From the NCBI GenBank assembly GCA_946478935.1, contig CAMLEL010000196.1:1-5383 (forward strand): a stretch of 5,383 nucleotides of DNA. Direction: 5' to 3'. How positions within the stretch are numbered: the first letter of the stretch is position 1; each line of letters opens with the position of its first letter. Shown here piece after piece: positions 5,296-5,383 of this stretch. Source of the stretch: an uncultured Armatimonadota bacterium (lineage in GTDB: Bacteria > Armatimonadota > Fimbriimonadia > Fimbriimonadales > Fimbriimonadaceae). The translations under genes and the position numbers were made by a program. The notes beneath the pieces are model-generated. The model was given only the letters and a program-made list of their open reading frames with translations. It ran no database searches and was not told the origin of the DNA.

Positions 5296-5383
5296 ATGAG
5301 CGAGTCATTCTTCCGGACTTCCCAAACTGGTCGGGAAGAACCGATCAATAATACCAAGGAGGCAGCCGTGTCGGCTGGGATCG
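5296..5383 (+). CDS. Start of the next gene, 3' end outside window; family unknown
   Basis: From ATG 5296 the frame stays open to the window edge: MSESFFRTSQTGREEPIN, then NTKEAAVSAGI. This start has no Shine-Dalgarno. A second start in the same frame, GTG 5368, has an excellent site, AAGGAGG at 5356-5362, 5 nt upstream, and would give MSAGI. Only 29 codons at most are visible, so the family cannot be read. In many bacteria the gene after pyrH-frr is uppS (undecaprenyl diphosphate synthase), whose conserved part is often preceded by a short segment ending in an Ala-Gly-Ile/Leu-Asp-like stretch; this fits the ending SAGI but is only an inference from gene order. Confidence 0.5.
   Translation, partial: MSESFFRTSQTGREEPINNTKEAAVSAGI
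5318..5338 (+). other. Hairpin CTTCCC-N9-GGGAAG near the start of the last gene
   Basis: Perfect 6-bp arms (5318-5323 and 5333-5338) flank a 9-nt loop; an alternative outer pairing TTCTTCC (5308-5314) with GGAAGAA (5334-5340) competes with it. If translation starts at GTG 5368, this is a leader structure 17 nt before the Shine-Dalgarno; if it starts at ATG 5296, it lies within coding sequence and means less. There is no T-run. Confidence 0.22.
5356..5362 (+). promoter_or_regulatory. Strong Shine-Dalgarno AAGGAGG before GTG 5368
   Basis: This is an ideal anti-16S match with 5-nt spacing to GTG 5368. It argues for the GTG as the real start of the last gene rather than ATG 5296, which has none. 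The same bases would read as Lys-Glu-Ala codons if the upstream ATG is used. Confidence 0.5.

Noticed and set aside
4710..5357. Minus-strand open frame (215 codons) across frr
   Set aside because: frr is certain on the plus strand, and the antisense product has no family signature.
1..5383. Mobile element, CRISPR array, tRNA or phage-defence system
   Set aside because: No transposase, direct-repeat array, cloverleaf-like sequence or known defence domain was found on either strand.

Overview
The window is a stretch of ordinary-looking bacterial chromosome, moderately GC-rich and densely coding. It holds six complete genes and two partial genes at the edges. I see no tRNA, rRNA, CRISPR array, transposase or other mobile element. 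The PyrH and RRF proteins are full length and canonical. The gene style (a detached pyrH-frr pair, an exported protein of LolA-like appearance, moderate GC) would suit Armatimonadota (Fimbriimonas-like) or a neighbouring phylum, but that is a weak guess from the look of the proteins.

Layout, left to right. (1) 2-220, plus: the C-terminal 72 residues of a DJ-1/PfpI-family protein, cut by the window edge right after its expected catalytic Cys. (2) 223-1623, minus: a complete MATE-family multidrug/cation antiporter, convergent with (1) and separated from it by 2 bp. (3) 1624-1851: a 228-bp divergent intergenic region with a perfect inverted repeat, TTGTCA-N8-TGACAA. (4) 1852-2646, plus: a protein with the fold signature of peptidase family S51 (dipeptidase E / cyanophycinase) whose nucleophile Ser is replaced by Gly. 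(5) 2647-3066, plus: a 139-residue protein I do not recognise, whose ATG directly follows the stop codon of (4). (6) 3058-3909, minus: an exported protein with a signal peptide, possibly LolA-like; its 3' end overlaps (5) by 9 bp, and a long GC-rich hairpin lies across that junction. (7) 3972-4697, plus: pyrH (UMP kinase). (8) 4698-5258, plus: frr (ribosome recycling factor), again joined by a zero-gap TAA-ATG. (9) 5296-5383, plus: the start of another gene, with two competing start codons.

How the genes relate: pyrH and frr form the classic housekeeping pair, but the usual upstream partners rpsB-tsf are absent and a divergent exported-protein gene sits there instead. The S51-like gene and the 139-aa ORF form a tightly coupled second pair. 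The MATE gene, the PfpI fragment and the exported protein show no clear functional tie to these. The parts most worth a second look are the apparently inactive S51 homologue with its unknown partner, the palindromic leader between gene (6) and pyrH, and the start-codon and leader questions at several genes. I found nothing that amounts to a clear new system.
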